Assembly (NCBI GenBank): GCA_946479185.1
Contig: CAMLFF010000143.1
Coordinates: 1-7,917 of the forward strand
DNA: 7,917 nucleotides
DNA from: an uncultured Sphingobium sp.
GTDB lineage: Bacteria; Pseudomonadota; Alphaproteobacteria; Sphingomonadales; Sphingomonadaceae
Direction: 5' to 3'
How positions within the stretch are numbered: the stretch's first letter is position 1; every line of letters starts with the position of its first letter. Position numbers and translations under genes: made by a program. The notes below the pieces were generated by a model. The model did not search any database. It was given only the letters and a program-made list of their open reading frames with translations, and had not been told where the DNA came from. This document shows, piece by piece, positions 1 through 6,177 of this stretch.

Positions 1-179
1 GCTTCCTGGGCCATCAGCCTGCGACCGAGATATTGCTCGATCAATCTCTGGAGAGCCTGCGCTGATCCCATTTCAGCGCGCGAGGCGTTGACAGACGAGT
101 CGCGTGGTCGGATGGACAGGCCAATCCAGTGCCGGGCAATCTTGGCAATGGCAGCCTCGATTGAGGGGCGCCGCGCCAC
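1..179 (-). CDS. Possible 5' part of an unrecognised gene, cut by the window edge
   Basis: On the minus strand one frame stays open from a GTG at 179 to the window edge. It reads about 59 residues that begin MARRPSIEAAIAKIARHW and continue into an amphipathic Arg/Gln/Leu-rich segment ending near QRLIEQYLGRRL. The composition (charged, helix-forming, few Cys or Trp) looks more like protein than the competing plus-strand frame, which is also open across 1-240 but rich in Arg, Cys and Trp. A weak purine stretch (ACAGGG) lies about 5 bases before the GTG. An alternative in-frame GTG is at 194 and an ATG at 71. I do not recognise the family. The gene would be divergent from the ATPase gene at 233, with 53 bp between starts. 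Confidence is low because the fragment is short and both strands are open. Confidence 0.3.
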   Translation of the reverse strand, partial: MARRPSIEAAIAKIARHWIGLSIRPRDSSVNASRAEMGSAQALQRLIEQYLGRRLMAQE

Positions 180-232
180 TCGGCCCTGTCTCACGCCAAA
201 CGTATCACCGTCGCTCCGGAGAGCAGCACTAA

Positions 233-1438
233 ATGTATGAGAAATTCTATGGATTCGCCGGTCGGCCTTTCCAGCTGACGCCTGATCCGCAATTTTACTT
301 TGAGAGCGCCACGCATCGCAAGGCGATGTCCTACCTCGGCTATGGTCTGGCGCAGGGCGAGGGGTTCATCGTCATCACGGGCGATGTTGGCGCGGGCAAG
401 ACGACGCTCGTCGGTCACCTGATGGCCACCATCGATCCGCAGCGGCTCATCGCAGCCAAGATCGTCTCTACGCAGGTGGGCGGCGATGATATGTTGAGAT
501 TGGCTGCGCAGGCACTCGGTATCGAGACCGACAATGCCGAGAAGGCGCAAATTCTCGGTCGGGTGGAGGCTTTCCTCCACCATCAGGCGCGGGAAGGGCG
601 GCGCGCCCTGCTCATCGTCGATGAAGCGCAGAATATGAGTGGCAATGCGCTGGAAGAGCTGCGGATGCTGAGCAATTTCCAGCTTGGCGGGCAGGCGCTG
701 CTGCAAATCTTCCTGCTCGGCCAGCCTGAGTTCCGCGAGCGCATCTCCGGCTCGCAGGGGTTCGAGCAACTGCGCCAGCGGATCATCGCGACGCATCATC
801 TGGCGCCCATGCAGTTCGAGGAAGTCGGCCCCTATATCGAGCATCGTCTGAAGGTCGTCGGCTGGACGGGCAATCCGCATTTCACCGAGGATGCCTTCGA
901 CATGCTGGCAGACGCCAGCGGCTGCGTGCCCCGTCGCCTCAACGCGCTGCTGAGCCGCGTGTTGCTCGCAGGATCGGTCGAGCATCTGGACACCATCGAC
1001 GGACGACTTGTCGAGTCGGTCGTGGCGGATTTGCGCGATGACATTTCGCCCTTCGAACCCGAGCAGGATGCGGCCCCGCCAATCGCGCCTCGCCATGAGC
1101 CGGAGGTTCGCAGTCCGGAGCCAGTCGGGGCTGAGCCGGCGAGTGTGCAGCGTGCGGTGCAGTCAGGCATTCACAGCCTGCGCACCCTCCATGCCGAAGT
1201 GGACGCGCTGCACGCTGCGATGGCGGCTGATCAGCGCGAAGATGAGAGCCCGGACGTAGCGGATGAAATCGCGCACACCCTCGATGCCGAAGCGCTCTCC
1301 GACATTGAAGCAAGGCTCGCGAAGGTTGAGGAGCGACTGGACGAGCAGGACGAGGTGCTCAGGCGTATCCTCTCAAAGCTGATCGAATGGGTGGAGCGGG
1401 ACGCGCGGAACGGTCCATTCTCGCGCAAGGTTGCCTGA
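233..1438 (+). CDS. XrtA/PEP-CTERM system-associated AAA ATPase (ExeA/GspA-like)
   Basis: This is a P-loop ATPase of the family found with exosortase A (XrtA) and exopolysaccharide clusters, related to the ExeA/GspA secretion ATPases. It probably hydrolyses ATP in the cytoplasm to support export or assembly of polysaccharide or PEP-CTERM proteins; the exact role is not established. The N-terminus MYEKFYGFAGRPFQLTPDP is the family signature. Walker A GDVGAGKTT is at residues 50-58 and Walker B ALLIVDEAQ at 125-133. QIFLLGQPE at 158-166 resembles sensor 1, and LRQRI near 180-184 may hold the arginine finger. The AAA module ends near 270. A Pro/Glu-rich linker (about 271-305) and an acidic helical tail follow, with probable coiled coil at 356-383 (heptad-like IEARLAKVEERLDEQDEVL). 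The start is supported by GGAGAG at 218-223, 9 bases upstream. No exosortase, deacetylase or chain-length gene lies downstream, so it is either the last gene of its cluster or a detached member. Confidence 0.9.
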   Translation: MYEKFYGFAGRPFQLTPDPQFYFESATHRKAMSYLGYGLAQGEGFIVITGDVGAGKTTLVGHLMATIDPQRLIAAKIVSTQVGGDDMLRLAAQALGIETDNAEKAQILGRVEAFLHHQAREGRRALLIVDEAQNMSGNALEELRMLSNFQLGGQALLQIFLLGQPEFRERISGSQGFEQLRQRIIATHHLAPMQFEEVGPYIEHRLKVVGWTGNPHFTEDAFDMLADASGCVPRRLNALLSRVLLAGSVEHLDTIDGRLVESVVADLRDDISPFEPEQDAAPPIAPRHEPEVRSPEPVGAEPASVQRAVQSGIHSLRTLHAEVDALHAAMAADQREDESPDVADEIAHTLDAEALSDIEARLAKVEERLDEQDEVLRRILSKLIEWVERDARNGPFSRKVA

Positions 1439-1456
1439 TCAGCGCTAGCTCAGGCA
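1432..1456. terminator. Small hairpin between convergent stop codons
   Basis: TGCCTGA (1432-1438) and TCAGGCA (1450-1456) form a 7-bp stem around an 11-nt loop. It covers the stop codons of the ATPase gene (1436-1438, +) and the hemerythrin gene (1450-1452, -). The two genes converge with only 11 bp between them, so a shared bidirectional terminator would fit. There is no T-tract on either side, so intrinsic termination is doubtful. Confidence 0.3.
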
Positions 1457-1890
1457 GCCGCGCCTCGCTCTTCATCATCATCCCAAACAGTCATGCAGAG
1501 CGGGTATAGCTCCCGCTCTTCGCTATGAATGCGTTGCTCAAGCGCATCGAGAATGGGGCGCATGACAGGCGAAAAGCCATGCTGATCGCGCAGGATGCGC
1601 TCATCTGGCCAATCGCTCATCATGGTCAGCCAGATTTTGGCCAGATCGCCCATCTCGGCCTCAAAGCGCGCCGCACATAGAGCGGTGGCCGCTTTAGGGC
1701 TCCGCCTGAGCGCGGGGTATAAATGATGATCTTCCTTGGCGAGATGCGCGACAAGCACACGGCTCATCTTCTTGCGCAAGATCACAACCGCCGCTGGCTC
1801 GCGATCCATTGCGGCCAGCATAGCGGCGCTCAAATCAAGCAAGACGGCATGCTCCGCCTTGAAGAAATCCAGTTCGATGATTGCGACCAT
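1450..1890 (-). CDS. Hemerythrin-like (HHE-fold) protein
   Basis: The product is 146 residues, the usual size of a single four-helix hemerythrin/HHE domain, which binds a di-iron centre and is used for O2, NO or iron sensing or storage in the cytoplasm. Visible candidate ligands are His14 (AEHAVL), the HxxxE pair His49/Glu53 (AHLAKEDHHLYP, with His55/His56 following) and the C-terminal RIHSEERELYPL (His122, Glu124, Glu125, Glu127). The HHLYP and ELYPL ends of the second and fourth helices are typical of the family. Helix three (about 73-92) has no His, so the full canonical iron site is not evident and a carboxylate-rich or partial site is possible. It lies 60 bp downstream of truA on the same strand and may be co-transcribed. 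ATG at 1890 is preceded by GAGAGGA (1902-1908), which sits inside a hairpin. The physiological role is unknown. Confidence 0.8.
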   Translation of the reverse strand: MVAIIELDFFKAEHAVLLDLSAAMLAAMDREPAAVVILRKKMSRVLVAHLAKEDHHLYPALRRSPKAATALCAARFEAEMGDLAKIWLTMMSDWPDERILRDQHGFSPVMRPILDALEQRIHSEERELYPLCMTVWDDDEERGAAA

Positions 1891-1900
1891 CTGCCGGCGG

Positions 1901-1922
1901 TTCCTCTCCCCTGCCAGAGGAA
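1901..1922 (-). promoter_or_regulatory. Hairpin covering the hemerythrin ribosome binding site
   Basis: On the minus strand TTCCTCT (1922-1916) pairs with AGAGGAA (1907-1901) across an 8-nt loop, giving a perfect 7-bp stem in the truA-hemerythrin gap. The right arm contains AGAGGA, the only good Shine-Dalgarno for the hemerythrin ATG at 1890. The hairpin could mask the site and make translation conditional. It could also be a weak terminator after truA, but no T-tract follows it. Confidence 0.35.
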
Positions 1923-1950
1923 AGCTAGGACCGAAGATATTTAAAAACGG

Positions 1951-2703
1951 TTATTTTTCCGGCTCAGGATAAAAGGCCCGGACGAAGTATAAGCCGTCGG
2001 GTGGCGCATTCAGCGCCAGCGCAGCGCGATCGCACGCGTCCAGCGCTGCTTTTAGGTCCGCCGCAGACCAGCGCCCCAGTCCGACAAAGGCAAGGCAGCC
2101 GACCATCGAGCGAACCTGATGATGCAGGAAGCTGCGCGCCTGCACCTGCACATGGATGCGATCACCCTTGCGCACCACGTCGAGCTGATCGAGTGTGCGG
2201 ATCGGGCTCTCCGCCTGACAATGGGCCGAGCGAAAGGTCGTGAAATCATGGCGGCCAATCAACTGCTGCGCCGCCTCGTGCATGGCATCGCTATCCAGCG
2301 CCTGCCGCACTTGCCACACCAGCCCGCGCTCGAAGGTGAGCGGCGGGCGGCGGTTGGCGATGCGATACTCATATGCGCGCGCCGTGCAGGAGAAGCGGGC
2401 ATGCCAGTCATCCGGGACAATCCGGCAATCGGTGATGGAGATGGGCTCGGGCCTCAACTGCGCGTTGATGGCTTCCATCAGGCGATAGGGCAGGATCGTC
2501 TTGGCGATATCCACATGCGCCTGCATGCCAAGGCCGTGGACGCCCGCATCCGTTCGCCCCGCGCAATAGACTGTTTGCGGCGCGCCGGTTACCCGTTCCA
2601 GCGCCTGCTCGATATGATGCTGAACCGTCGGCCCATGCGGCTGACGCTGCCAGCCCATATAGGGCCGCCCATCATATTCGACCGTGAGCGCGAAGCGGGT
2701 CAT
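1951..2703 (-). CDS. truA: tRNA pseudouridine(38-40) synthase TruA
   Basis: TruA isomerises uridine to pseudouridine at positions 38, 39 and 40 in the anticodon arm of many tRNAs. The 250-residue product has the normal length. The catalytic aspartate is Asp52 in GRTDAGVHG (49-57). The N-terminal beta strand and turn [18 protein letters not shown], the RAYEYRI segment (109-115), [12 protein letters not shown] (191-202) and the C-terminal [13 protein letters not shown] are all family hallmarks and all intact. The start codon overlaps the fmt stop codon as ATGA (2703-2700), and only a weak GGA lies 10 bases upstream, so translation is probably coupled to fmt. The fmt-truA pair is common in alphaproteobacteria. 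Confidence 0.97.
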   Translation of the reverse strand: MTRFALTVEYDGRPYMGWQRQPHGPTVQHHIEQALERVTGAPQTVYCAGRTDAGVHGLGMQAHVDIAKTILPYRLMEAINAQLRPEPISITDCRIVPDDWHARFSCTARAYEYRIANRRPPLTFERGLVWQVRQALDSDAMHEAAQQLIGRHDFTTFRSAHCQAESPIRTLDQLDVVRKGDRIHVQVQARSFLHHQVRSMVGCLAFVGLGRWSAADLKAALDACDRAALALNAPPDGLYFVRAFYPEPEK

Positions 2704-3608
2704 GCCAAGCTTGTTCCAGCCGGGATGGGGAATCCGCGCAGCATCTCCTGCACCGTCATGGCGCCCTTGCCTGCGCGCTGCACCACATCGGGCCGGATCG
2801 CGCCGACTCTGCAGCCAATCGCAAGCTGATCGTCCAGCACGAGGCCTGGCGCTCCAGCCTGCTCTGCAAGCAATTCAGCCTTGAGAATGCGGATGCGCTC
2901 GCCCTGATATTCGAACCACGCCCCCGGCGCTGGCGTGAAGGCCCGGATGTGCCGCTCAACCTGAAGAGCGCCCACCGAGAAATCAATCCGGCTCTCCGCC
3001 TTGTCGATCTTCGCCGCATAGGTCACACCCTCCTCGGGCTGAACCACAGGCGGATATGCGCCGATATCCGCCAACACCTGCACCATCAGCTGCGCGCCGC
3101 TCCGTGCCAGCTCGTCGGTCAACATCCCGGCAGTCTTATGGGCAGTCGGCGTCACGACTTTCGCCAGCATCGGCCCCGTATCCAGCCCCTTGGCCATCGC
3201 CATGATGGTCACGCCCGTCTCCGCATCGCCCGCCAATATTGCCCGCTGGATGGGCGCGGCGCCCCGCCAGCGCGGCAGCAATGAGGCATGGACGTTAAGC
3301 GAGCCAAGGCGCGGCGCATGCAACACAGCGATCGGCAGGATCAGGCCATAAGCCGCGACCACCGCAACATCGGCATCCAGATCGTCAAACAGAGCGACTT
3401 CGTCCTCATCGCGCAAGGTGAGCGGCGTGCGCACGGGTAGCCCAAGCGCCTCCGCCCGCACCTGCACCGGGCTCGGGCGAGGGGCCTTGCCGCGCCCGGC
3501 GGGACGGGGTGGCTGCGTGTAAACCGCAACGATCTGATGCCCCGCCTCAACCAGCGCATTCAGCGTTGGAACGGCAAAATCGGGAGTGCCCATGAAGATG
3601 ATCCGCAT
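2700..3608 (-). CDS. fmt: Methionyl-tRNA formyltransferase
   Basis: Fmt transfers a formyl group from 10-formyltetrahydrofolate to Met-tRNAfMet for translation initiation in the cytoplasm. The 302-residue product starts [16 protein letters not shown], the universal Fmt N-terminus. The formyltransferase core carries [19 protein letters not shown] (103-121) with Asn105 and His107, and LDTGPML (142-148) with Asp143; these match the catalytic Asn-His-Asp set. The C-terminal tRNA-binding domain runs from about 205 and includes [19 protein letters not shown] chose ATG at 3608 over an in-frame ATG at 3689: family homology begins exactly there, AGAAGG lies about 5 bases upstream, and the longer form would run 81 bases further and overlap recR. 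It is the first gene of fmt-truA-hemerythrin. Its functional counterpart def lies nearby on the other strand. Confidence 0.97.
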   Translation of the reverse strand: MRIIFMGTPDFAVPTLNALVEAGHQIVAVYTQPPRPAGRGKAPRPSPVQVRAEALGLPVRTPLTLRDEDEVALFDDLDADVAVVAAYGLILPIAVLHAPRLGSLNVHASLLPRWRGAAPIQRAILAGDAETGVTIMAMAKGLDTGPMLAKVVTPTAHKTAGMLTDELARSGAQLMVQVLADIGAYPPVVQPEEGVTYAAKIDKAESRIDFSVGALQVERHIRAFTPAPGAWFEYQGERIRILKAELLAEQAGAPGLVLDDQLAIGCRVGAIRPDVVQRAGKGAMTVQEMLRGFPIPAGTSLA

Positions 3609-3660
3609 GGCGCCTTCTGAAACGCTTGTAACCGCCAAGCGCAAGCCCTTATTTGGGTGC
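3609..3660. promoter_or_regulatory. Divergent promoter region between fmt and recR
   Basis: Only 52 bp separate the fmt and recR start codons, and both genes head their transcription units, so promoters for both directions should lie here or in the first codons of the opposite gene. For recR a possible -35 TTGTAA (3626-3631) has only poor AT-rich candidates for a -10 near 3648-3654. I see no convincing box for fmt. The placement follows from gene layout more than from motif quality. Confidence 0.3.
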
Positions 3661-4257
3661 ATGTCATCACCAGAGATTGATGCGCTCACGCAAGCGCTGT
3701 CCCGATTGCCAGGGCTAGGACCGCGCTCGGCGAGGCGCGCCGTGCTTCACCTGCTCCAACGGCGCGATACCGCGCTCGTGCCGCTGCTGCGCGCACTGGA
3801 GAGCGTGCAAGAGCGTATGGTGCATTGCTCGGTCTGCGGCAATGTCGATACGGTCGATCCCTGCTCGGTCTGCTCGGACCCCCGGCGAGACGCGCGTGCG
3901 CTCTGCGTGGTGGAGGATGTGGCCGACCTGTGGGCGCTCGACAAATCCCGCCTGTTTCCGGGGCGCTTCCATGTGCTGGGCGGCAGACTGTCCGCGCTTG
4001 ACGGCGTGCGGCCCGAGGATATTTCCATCGCCGCCCTCGTGCAGCGGGTGGCGGCGGGCGGTATCGATGAGGTCGTCCTGGCGATGAATGCAACGCTGGA
4101 GGGCCAGACCACCGCCCATTACATCGCGGAACGACTGGAAACCTATCCCGTGCGCCTCACGCAACTGGCCCACGGTGTCCCCGTCGGCGGGGAGCTTGAT
4201 TATCTGGACGAGGGCACGCTGGCGCAGGCCCTGCGCGCGCGGCGGCCTATCAACTGA
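3661..4257 (+). CDS. recR: Recombination mediator protein RecR
   Basis: RecR acts with RecF and RecO to load RecA on SSB-coated single-stranded gaps. The product is 198 residues, the usual length. An N-terminal helix-hairpin-helix segment, [16 protein letters not shown] (13-28), is followed by a four-Cys zinc finger (Cys56, Cys59, Cys68, Cys71). A TOPRIM domain comes next, from about 79, with the acidic patch [12 protein letters not shown] (82-93) and [15 protein letters not shown] (101-115). The C-terminus has the conserved [21 protein letters not shown]. All key residues are present. The ATG at 3661 fits where homology begins; an in-frame ATG at 3586 would extend into fmt and adds 25 unconserved residues. 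The ribosome site is weak (GGG about 5 bases upstream). def follows 86 bp downstream on the same strand. Confidence 0.97.
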   Translation: MSSPEIDALTQALSRLPGLGPRSARRAVLHLLQRRDTALVPLLRALESVQERMVHCSVCGNVDTVDPCSVCSDPRRDARALCVVEDVADLWALDKSRLFPGRFHVLGGRLSALDGVRPEDISIAALVQRVAAGGIDEVVLAMNATLEGQTTAHYIAERLETYPVRLTQLAHGVPVGGELDYLDEGTLAQALRARRPIN

Positions 4258-4270
4258 GCTTTAGCCGTCA

Positions 4271-4289
4271 TCCGATCACCCTGATCGGA
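4271..4289. terminator. Perfect 8-bp hairpin after recR
   Basis: TCCGATCA (4271-4278) and TGATCGGA (4282-4289) form a perfect 8-bp stem with a CCC loop, 13 bases after the recR stop. It could attenuate or terminate between recR and def. However, it is followed by ACAAAGCG and not by a T-run, so a protein operator or an RNA-processing or stability element is equally possible. Confidence 0.4.
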
Positions 4290-4343
4290 ACAAAGCGTTA
4301 ACATGCGCTTGATCTTGGCCGCCGCCTTTCATATCTGGAACCC

Positions 4344-4874
4344 ATGGCTATTCGTCCGATCCTTGCGACTCCCGATCCGATTCTGCGGACAATTTCCACG
4401 CCGGTCGAGGAGATTGACGCTGAGCTGCAAACGCTCATCGATGACATGTTCGACACCATGTATGATGCGCCGGGCATTGGCCTTGCCGCCATTCAGGTGG
4501 GCGTGCCCAAACGCATTCTCGTGATCGATCTGCAAGAGCCGGAGTCCGACGAGGAAGATGCCCCGCCGGTGAAGAACCCGATGGTGTTCATCAACCCGGT
4601 GATCATCGAGGAAGGCGAGGAGCTCTCGGTTTACAATGAGGGTTGCCTGTCAGTCCCCGATCAATATGCCGAAGTAGAACGCGCCGCCCGCGTCCGCGCA
4701 AGCTGGATGGACCGCAATGGCCGCATCCACGAGGAAGAGCTGGACGGCCTGCTCTCGACCTGCCTGCAGCATGAGATGGACCACCTAGAAGGCGTGCTGT
4801 TCATCGATCATCTCTCGCGTTTGAAGCGGGATATCATTCTCAAGAAGCTGACTAAAAACCGTAAGGCGGCTTGA
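4344..4874 (+). CDS. def: Peptide deformylase
   Basis: This metalloenzyme removes the N-formyl group from nascent polypeptides at the ribosome exit, reversing the modification made by Fmt. The product is 176 residues. All three family motifs are intact: GIGLAAIQVG (44-53), EGCLSVP (99-105) and QHEMDHLEG (142-150). Cys101, His143 and His147 are the metal ligands, and Glu144 is the catalytic base. An acidic insertion (about 65-77, EPESDEEDAPP) lies between motifs I and II, as in many alphaproteobacterial type 1 deformylases. The start MAIRPILATPDPILR is typical. The ribosome site is weak (GGA 4 bases upstream). It follows recR by 86 bp with a hairpin between, so it may be transcribed from recR or from its own promoter. 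Confidence 0.97.
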   Translation: MAIRPILATPDPILRTISTPVEEIDAELQTLIDDMFDTMYDAPGIGLAAIQVGVPKRILVIDLQEPESDEEDAPPVKNPMVFINPVIIEEGEELSVYNEGCLSVPDQYAEVERAARVRASWMDRNGRIHEEELDGLLSTCLQHEMDHLEGVLFIDHLSRLKRDIILKKLTKNRKAA

Positions 4875-4932
4875 ACTGTCGGACTCTCGGATGCTGGCTG
4901 ATGAGATCATTGTCTCGTAGCGTGCAGCCCAG

Positions 4933-4960
4933 ACCTGGCTTTTACTGAAAGCTGCCAGGT
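4933..4960. terminator. Hairpin between def and the RES gene
   Basis: ACCTGGC (4933-4939) and GCCAGGT (4954-4960) form a 7-bp stem with a 14-nt loop, in the 98-bp gap after def. A U-tract does not follow it, so termination is uncertain. The right arm contains the AGG (4957-4959) that is the best available ribosome site for the RES gene, so the hairpin could instead limit RES translation. No antitoxin-sized frame and no convincing sigma-70 promoter is visible in the gap. Confidence 0.3.
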
Positions 4961-4972
4961 TAGCGGTCGCTT

Positions 4973-5431
4973 GTGATATTGCCGATGAGAGCCTTTGACG
5001 GCCCGGTATGGCGGCTTGTGCCGCGAGCGCTCGCTGATACGCCGGCAGCAGCCGCGAAAGCGCCTGAAGGTCGGTTCCACCATTCGGGCCAGATCGCCGC
5101 TTATGCCTCTCTCACCGCGGAGGGAGCGAACGTGGCGATACAGCGCTATCTGAATGATGGGGTGGAACGGATACTCATTCCTATGTGGCTGATCTCTGAC
5201 CGGGTAGCAGATGCGCGGGGGATGCCCGCCGCCTCGATTGTTTGGCAAGACTTGAGAGCCGCCGGGCAGGCCTCGCCCACGTGGATGTTTTCGGATGCCG
5301 CGAGGCAAGCGGGCGCAGATGCAATGTTGTATTCCTCCCGCTCACGTCCTGATCTTTCCCATGTAGTGGTCTTCCATCTTGGGTGTTTATGCCCGGCTGG
5401 GCAGCCACGCCCGGAACGAGGCTCACTATGA
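4973..5431 (+). CDS. RES-domain protein (NAD+-phosphorylase/toxin fold), orphan
   Basis: RES-domain proteins degrade NAD+ (phosphorolysis or hydrolysis) and are usually the toxin of Xre/MbcA-RES pairs. The 152-residue product fits a compact RES domain. VWRLVPRA (12-19) is the opening strand. PEGRFHHSGQIAAYASL (31-47) carries the conserved Arg34 and Tyr44, SIVWQDLRAAG (88-98) and AARQAGADAMLYSSRSRP (109-126) carry the later core with the Ser pair 121/122, and HVVVF closes the fold. The Glu expected 11 residues after Tyr44 is Ala55, though Glu50 lies nearby, so activity may be altered. The start is GTG 4973; ATG 4985 is an alternative, and an in-frame stop at 4961 prevents extension. No antitoxin gene is present on either side. 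The stop overlaps the HAD phosphatase start as ATGA. The RES assignment comes from the motif pattern and I consider it likely but not certain. Confidence 0.72.
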   Translation: MILPMRAFDGPVWRLVPRALADTPAAAAKAPEGRFHHSGQIAAYASLTAEGANVAIQRYLNDGVERILIPMWLISDRVADARGMPAASIVWQDLRAAGQASPTWMFSDAARQAGADAMLYSSRSRPDLSHVVVFHLGCLCPAGQPRPERGSL

Positions 5432-6117
5432 TCGCCGCTGATCCGCCCCGCCTTCCGTCGATGCCTAAGGCCGTCGTGTTCGATATGGATGGCACGCTGT
5501 TCGACACCGAGACGGTCTATCATCGCGCGTTGTTGATGGCCGCTGAAGCGCTCGGCATTGCGATGACGCAGGATTATCCGCTCAAATCAGTCGGCATGCA
5601 TCGCGCGGCCACGCTGGAAGCTTTCCGCCTCGACTTCGCGCACAACGCTGTGCCGCTGGTCGAGCGCTGGGATGCGATTACGGCGGAAGAGAGGGCACTG
5701 TCCCTCGCGCTCAAGCCTGGCGCTCTGGAATTGCTCGATCTGCTCGATGAGATTGGCACGCCTTACGCAATCGCGACATCAGCTTATCGCCACGAGGTCG
5801 CCAGCAACCTTGAGATCAGCGGGCTGACCGGACGCTTCGGGACCATCGTCGCGCAAGGCGATTATGCCCAGTCGAAGCCCCATCCCGAGCCATTTCTAGT
5901 CGCGGCCCGGCGAATGGCTGTCGCGCCGACTGATTGTCTTGCACTGGAGGATAGCCTGCACGGCGTCCGGTCAGCCGTGTCGGCAGGCATGACGACAATC
6001 ATGATTCCCGATCTTATCGAACCGGATGCAGCGCTCGCTGCGTCTTGCTTTTATATCGCGCAGGATCTCCACGAGGTGCGCATGATGGTCGAGCGGGCGA
6101 TCAGAACGCAGCCATGA
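5428..6117 (+). CDS. HAD-IA family phosphatase (beta-phosphoglucomutase/GS1-like)
   Basis: This is a haloacid dehalogenase-superfamily hydrolase, probably a cytoplasmic phosphatase on a small phosphorylated metabolite; the substrate cannot be read from sequence. The product is 229 residues. Motif I FDMDGTLFDTE (18-28) gives nucleophile Asp19 and acid/base Asp21. A helical cap follows (about 28-98). Motif II is IATSAYR (115-121), motif III SKPHPEPFL (149-157) with Lys150, and motif IV LALEDSLHGVRSA (171-183) with Glu174 and Asp175. All catalytic residues are intact. ATG 5428 is chosen because GAGG lies 6 bases upstream and it overlaps the RES stop codon as ATGA; ATG 5461, just before the first strand, is an alternative, and ATG 5383 lies inside the RES gene. 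The overlap implies translational coupling to the RES protein. It converges on gltA. Confidence 0.93.
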   Translation: MIAADPPRLPSMPKAVVFDMDGTLFDTETVYHRALLMAAEALGIAMTQDYPLKSVGMHRAATLEAFRLDFAHNAVPLVERWDAITAEERALSLALKPGALELLDLLDEIGTPYAIATSAYRHEVASNLEISGLTGRFGTIVAQGDYAQSKPHPEPFLVAARRMAVAPTDCLALEDSLHGVRSAVSAGMTTIMIPDLIEPDAALAASCFYIAQDLHEVRMMVERAIRTQP

Positions 6118-6149
6118 AAAAGGGCGGCAACCGAACCCGGCGCCGCCCT
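6117..6149 (-). terminator. Intrinsic terminator of gltA
   Basis: On the minus strand an 8-bp GC-rich stem (arms 6149-6142 and 6128-6121, AGGGCGGC with GCCGCCCT) encloses a 13-nt loop. It is followed directly by five T residues (6121-6117). This is a textbook rho-independent terminator 29 bases after the gltA stop codon. The T-tract touches the stop codon of the convergent HAD gene (6115-6117). In the plus direction no T-run follows, so it serves mainly gltA. Confidence 0.85.
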
Positions 6150-6177
6150 CAATCAAATTCTCAGATCAGCGAACCAA

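Noticed and set aside
191..1096. Long 301-residue minus-strand frame opposite the XrtA ATPase
   Set aside because: It lies wholly antisense to a gene with clear Walker motifs, has no recognisable domain, and such antisense openness is common in GC-rich coding DNA.
2119..2829. 236-residue plus-strand frame opposite truA and the end of fmt
   Set aside because: It spans two well-conserved genes on the other strand and shows no domain signature.
3586..3689. Extended N-termini of fmt (to 3689) and recR (from 3586)
   Set aside because: The extensions overlap each other and the other gene's coding region, add unconserved residues, and the family N-termini begin at 3608 and 3661.
3715..4173. 152-residue minus-strand frame opposite recR
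   Set aside because: It is antisense to a fully intact RecR with HhH, zinc finger and TOPRIM motifs.
4875..4972. Remnant antitoxin (Xre/MbcA-type) upstream of the RES gene
   Set aside because: Only 98 bp are available and I see no helix-turn-helix or MbcA-like C-terminal pattern in any frame.
4907..5308. 133-residue minus-strand frame across the def-RES gap
   Set aside because: I considered it as an alternative to the RES gene, but its Arg/Pro-rich sequence has no motif pattern, whereas the plus-strand frame fits the RES fold and couples to the next gene.
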